Positions 23,537 through 24,196 of a stretch of DNA of 24,196 nucleotides are shown one piece after another. The notes below the pieces were generated by a model, which did not search any database, was not told the origin of the DNA, and saw only the letters and a list, made by a program, of their open reading frames with translations. The translations under genes and the position numbers were made by a program. Each line of letters starts with the position of its first letter. Within the stretch, counting starts at the first letter, position 1. The DNA is taken from contig JAJAYM010000055.1 in assembly GCA_027117675.1 (NCBI GenBank), positions 1 to 24,196 on the forward strand, written 5' to 3'. This stretch comes from Actinomycetes bacterium. Lineage in GTDB: Bacteria > Actinomycetota > Actinomycetes > JAHEKZ01.

Positions 23537-24196
23537 GCCACTCCCACCTTCCGGTTGCGGGGCCGTTCGGCTGGGTCGAGTGCGCGAGAGATGGCTCGCG
23601 TCTCCGCGATGAGCAGGCGTCCCACGCCCGCGATGCGGTTTCCAGTGAGGCGCACCGAAGGCCCGGTGACCGAAACGGCGGCGACCACAGTGCCCTCGGC
23701 GTCGCAGATGGGTGCTGCCACCGCCACGAGGCCGGGTTCGAGCTCGTTGTCGGTGATGGCAAAGCCGCGGCGGCGGACGCCCTCAAGATCGGCCTCGAGG
23801 CGCTCGCGGGTGGTGATGGTTCGGTCGGTACGCCGATCGAGGCGCCCGCGCGGAACCTGGACGGCCCCGTAGGCCAAGAACACCTTGCCCAGCGCGGAGC
23901 AGTGGAACGGAACGTCGCGGCCGACCCAGTTGACGGCGCCGAGCAAGAAGCGAGAGTCGACCTGCGCGATCTGGTCGACAGCTGTCGGGCCCGGCAGTGC
24001 GAGGTTCACGGTTTCGCCGGTGAGTTCGCCGAGCCGAGCCAGGTGTGGCTGAGCGAGGCGGAGCAACGCGTCCGCACGCCCTGATCCCGCATAGCGCGCC
24101 AGGACCGGCCCGGGGCGGACCGACGAGTCGCTGCCCCTTCGCACCAGCCCATGTCGTTCGAGGCTGGTCAGGATGCGCGATGCCGTGCTCTTCGGC
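23533..24196 (-). CDS. IclR family transcriptional regulator, 5'-truncated by window edge
   Basis: The open frame runs to the window end, so the first part of the winged-helix domain is missing. The visible start, PKSTASRILTSLERHGLV, is the recognition helix region of an IclR regulator, followed by a C-terminal IclR effector domain (GRDVPFHCSALGKVFLAYGA, then EPGLVAVAAPICDAEGTVVAAVSVTGPSVRLTG). GTG 24144 is internal and not the start. It overlaps the corrinoid gene by four bases, so it likely regulates and is co-transcribed with the corrinoid gene set, in response to a small metabolite (inference). Confidence 0.92.
   Translation of the reverse strand, partial: PKSTASRILTSLERHGLVRRGSDSSVRPGPVLARYAGSGRADALLRLAQPHLARLGELTGETVNLALPGPTAVDQIAQVDSRFLLGAVNWVGRDVPFHCSALGKVFLAYGAVQVPRGRLDRRTDRTITTRERLEADLEGVRRRGFAITDNELEPGLVAVAAPICDAEGTVVAAVSVTGPSVRLTGNRIAGVGRLLIAETRAISRALDPAERPRNRKVGVA

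Noticed and set aside
22784..23872. Long plus-strand open frames (362 and 244 residues) opposite the corrinoid and IclR genes
   Set aside because: They are antisense to strongly supported genes. Their length results from the G/T-biased coding strand of the corrinoid gene, and their products are low-complexity Arg/His/Pro-rich sequence.
1..24196. CRISPR array, phage or plasmid features
   Set aside because: No regularly spaced repeats, integrase, capsid or replication genes are seen; apart from one transposase remnant and the palindromic element the window looks like stable chromosome.

Overview
This high-GC window looks chromosomal and comes from an aerobic, menaquinone-respiring actinobacterium. 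The evidence is an OSB-type menaquinone gene set (menA, menE, menB, menC, menD), a System II cytochrome c maturation block directly behind hemL, a DUF4229-type membrane protein, and frequent ATGA/TGATG start-stop overlaps with GTG and TTG starts. A Propionibacteriales/Nocardioidaceae-like host fits best, but that is inferred from gene order and not proven here.

Layout: (1) 1-5583, plus strand, a tightly coupled run: the 3' part of hemL, a histidine phosphatase, a TlpA/ResA-like thioredoxin lipoprotein, ccdA, resB and ccsB. These link haem synthesis to cytochrome c assembly outside the membrane. (2) 5584-9179: convergent hairpins, a small membrane protein, a very small unannotated ORF with its own promoter, an Lrp/AsnC regulator, a DUF4229 protein, and a tetR-MFS efflux operon with a clear 40-bp dyad operator. 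(3) 9280-9406: a palindromic MITE-like element that provides the menA terminator hairpin and the apparent -35 box of the tetR promoter. (4) 9415-15249: menaquinone genes, menE-menA on the minus strand and menB, menC, menD on the plus strand, followed by an unrecognised lipoprotein gene.

(5) 16006-24196, all minus strand, is the most interesting part. It holds two modules for one-carbon removal from N-methyl (or O-methyl) compounds. The first (20970 to 16006) is a GntR/FCD regulator, a large FAD oxidoreductase fused to a folate-binding GcvT domain (dimethylglycine/sarcosine dehydrogenase type), and a dedicated EtfB-EtfA pair. The second (24196 to 21483) is an IclR regulator (cut by the window end), a MtaC/MttC-type corrinoid protein, a stand-alone MetV-like eight-cysteine protein, and a MtrH/AcsE-like methyl-tetrahydrofolate methyltransferase. 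An IS3-family transposase remnant lies between them. Read together, one module could move a methyl group through cobalamin to tetrahydrofolate, while the other oxidises a further N-methyl group to methylene-THF and passes electrons to Etf. The substrate-specific corrinoid methyltransferase (MttB/MtgB-like) and the corrinoid reactivating protein are not in the window. The corrinoid gene has codon use unlike all its neighbours.
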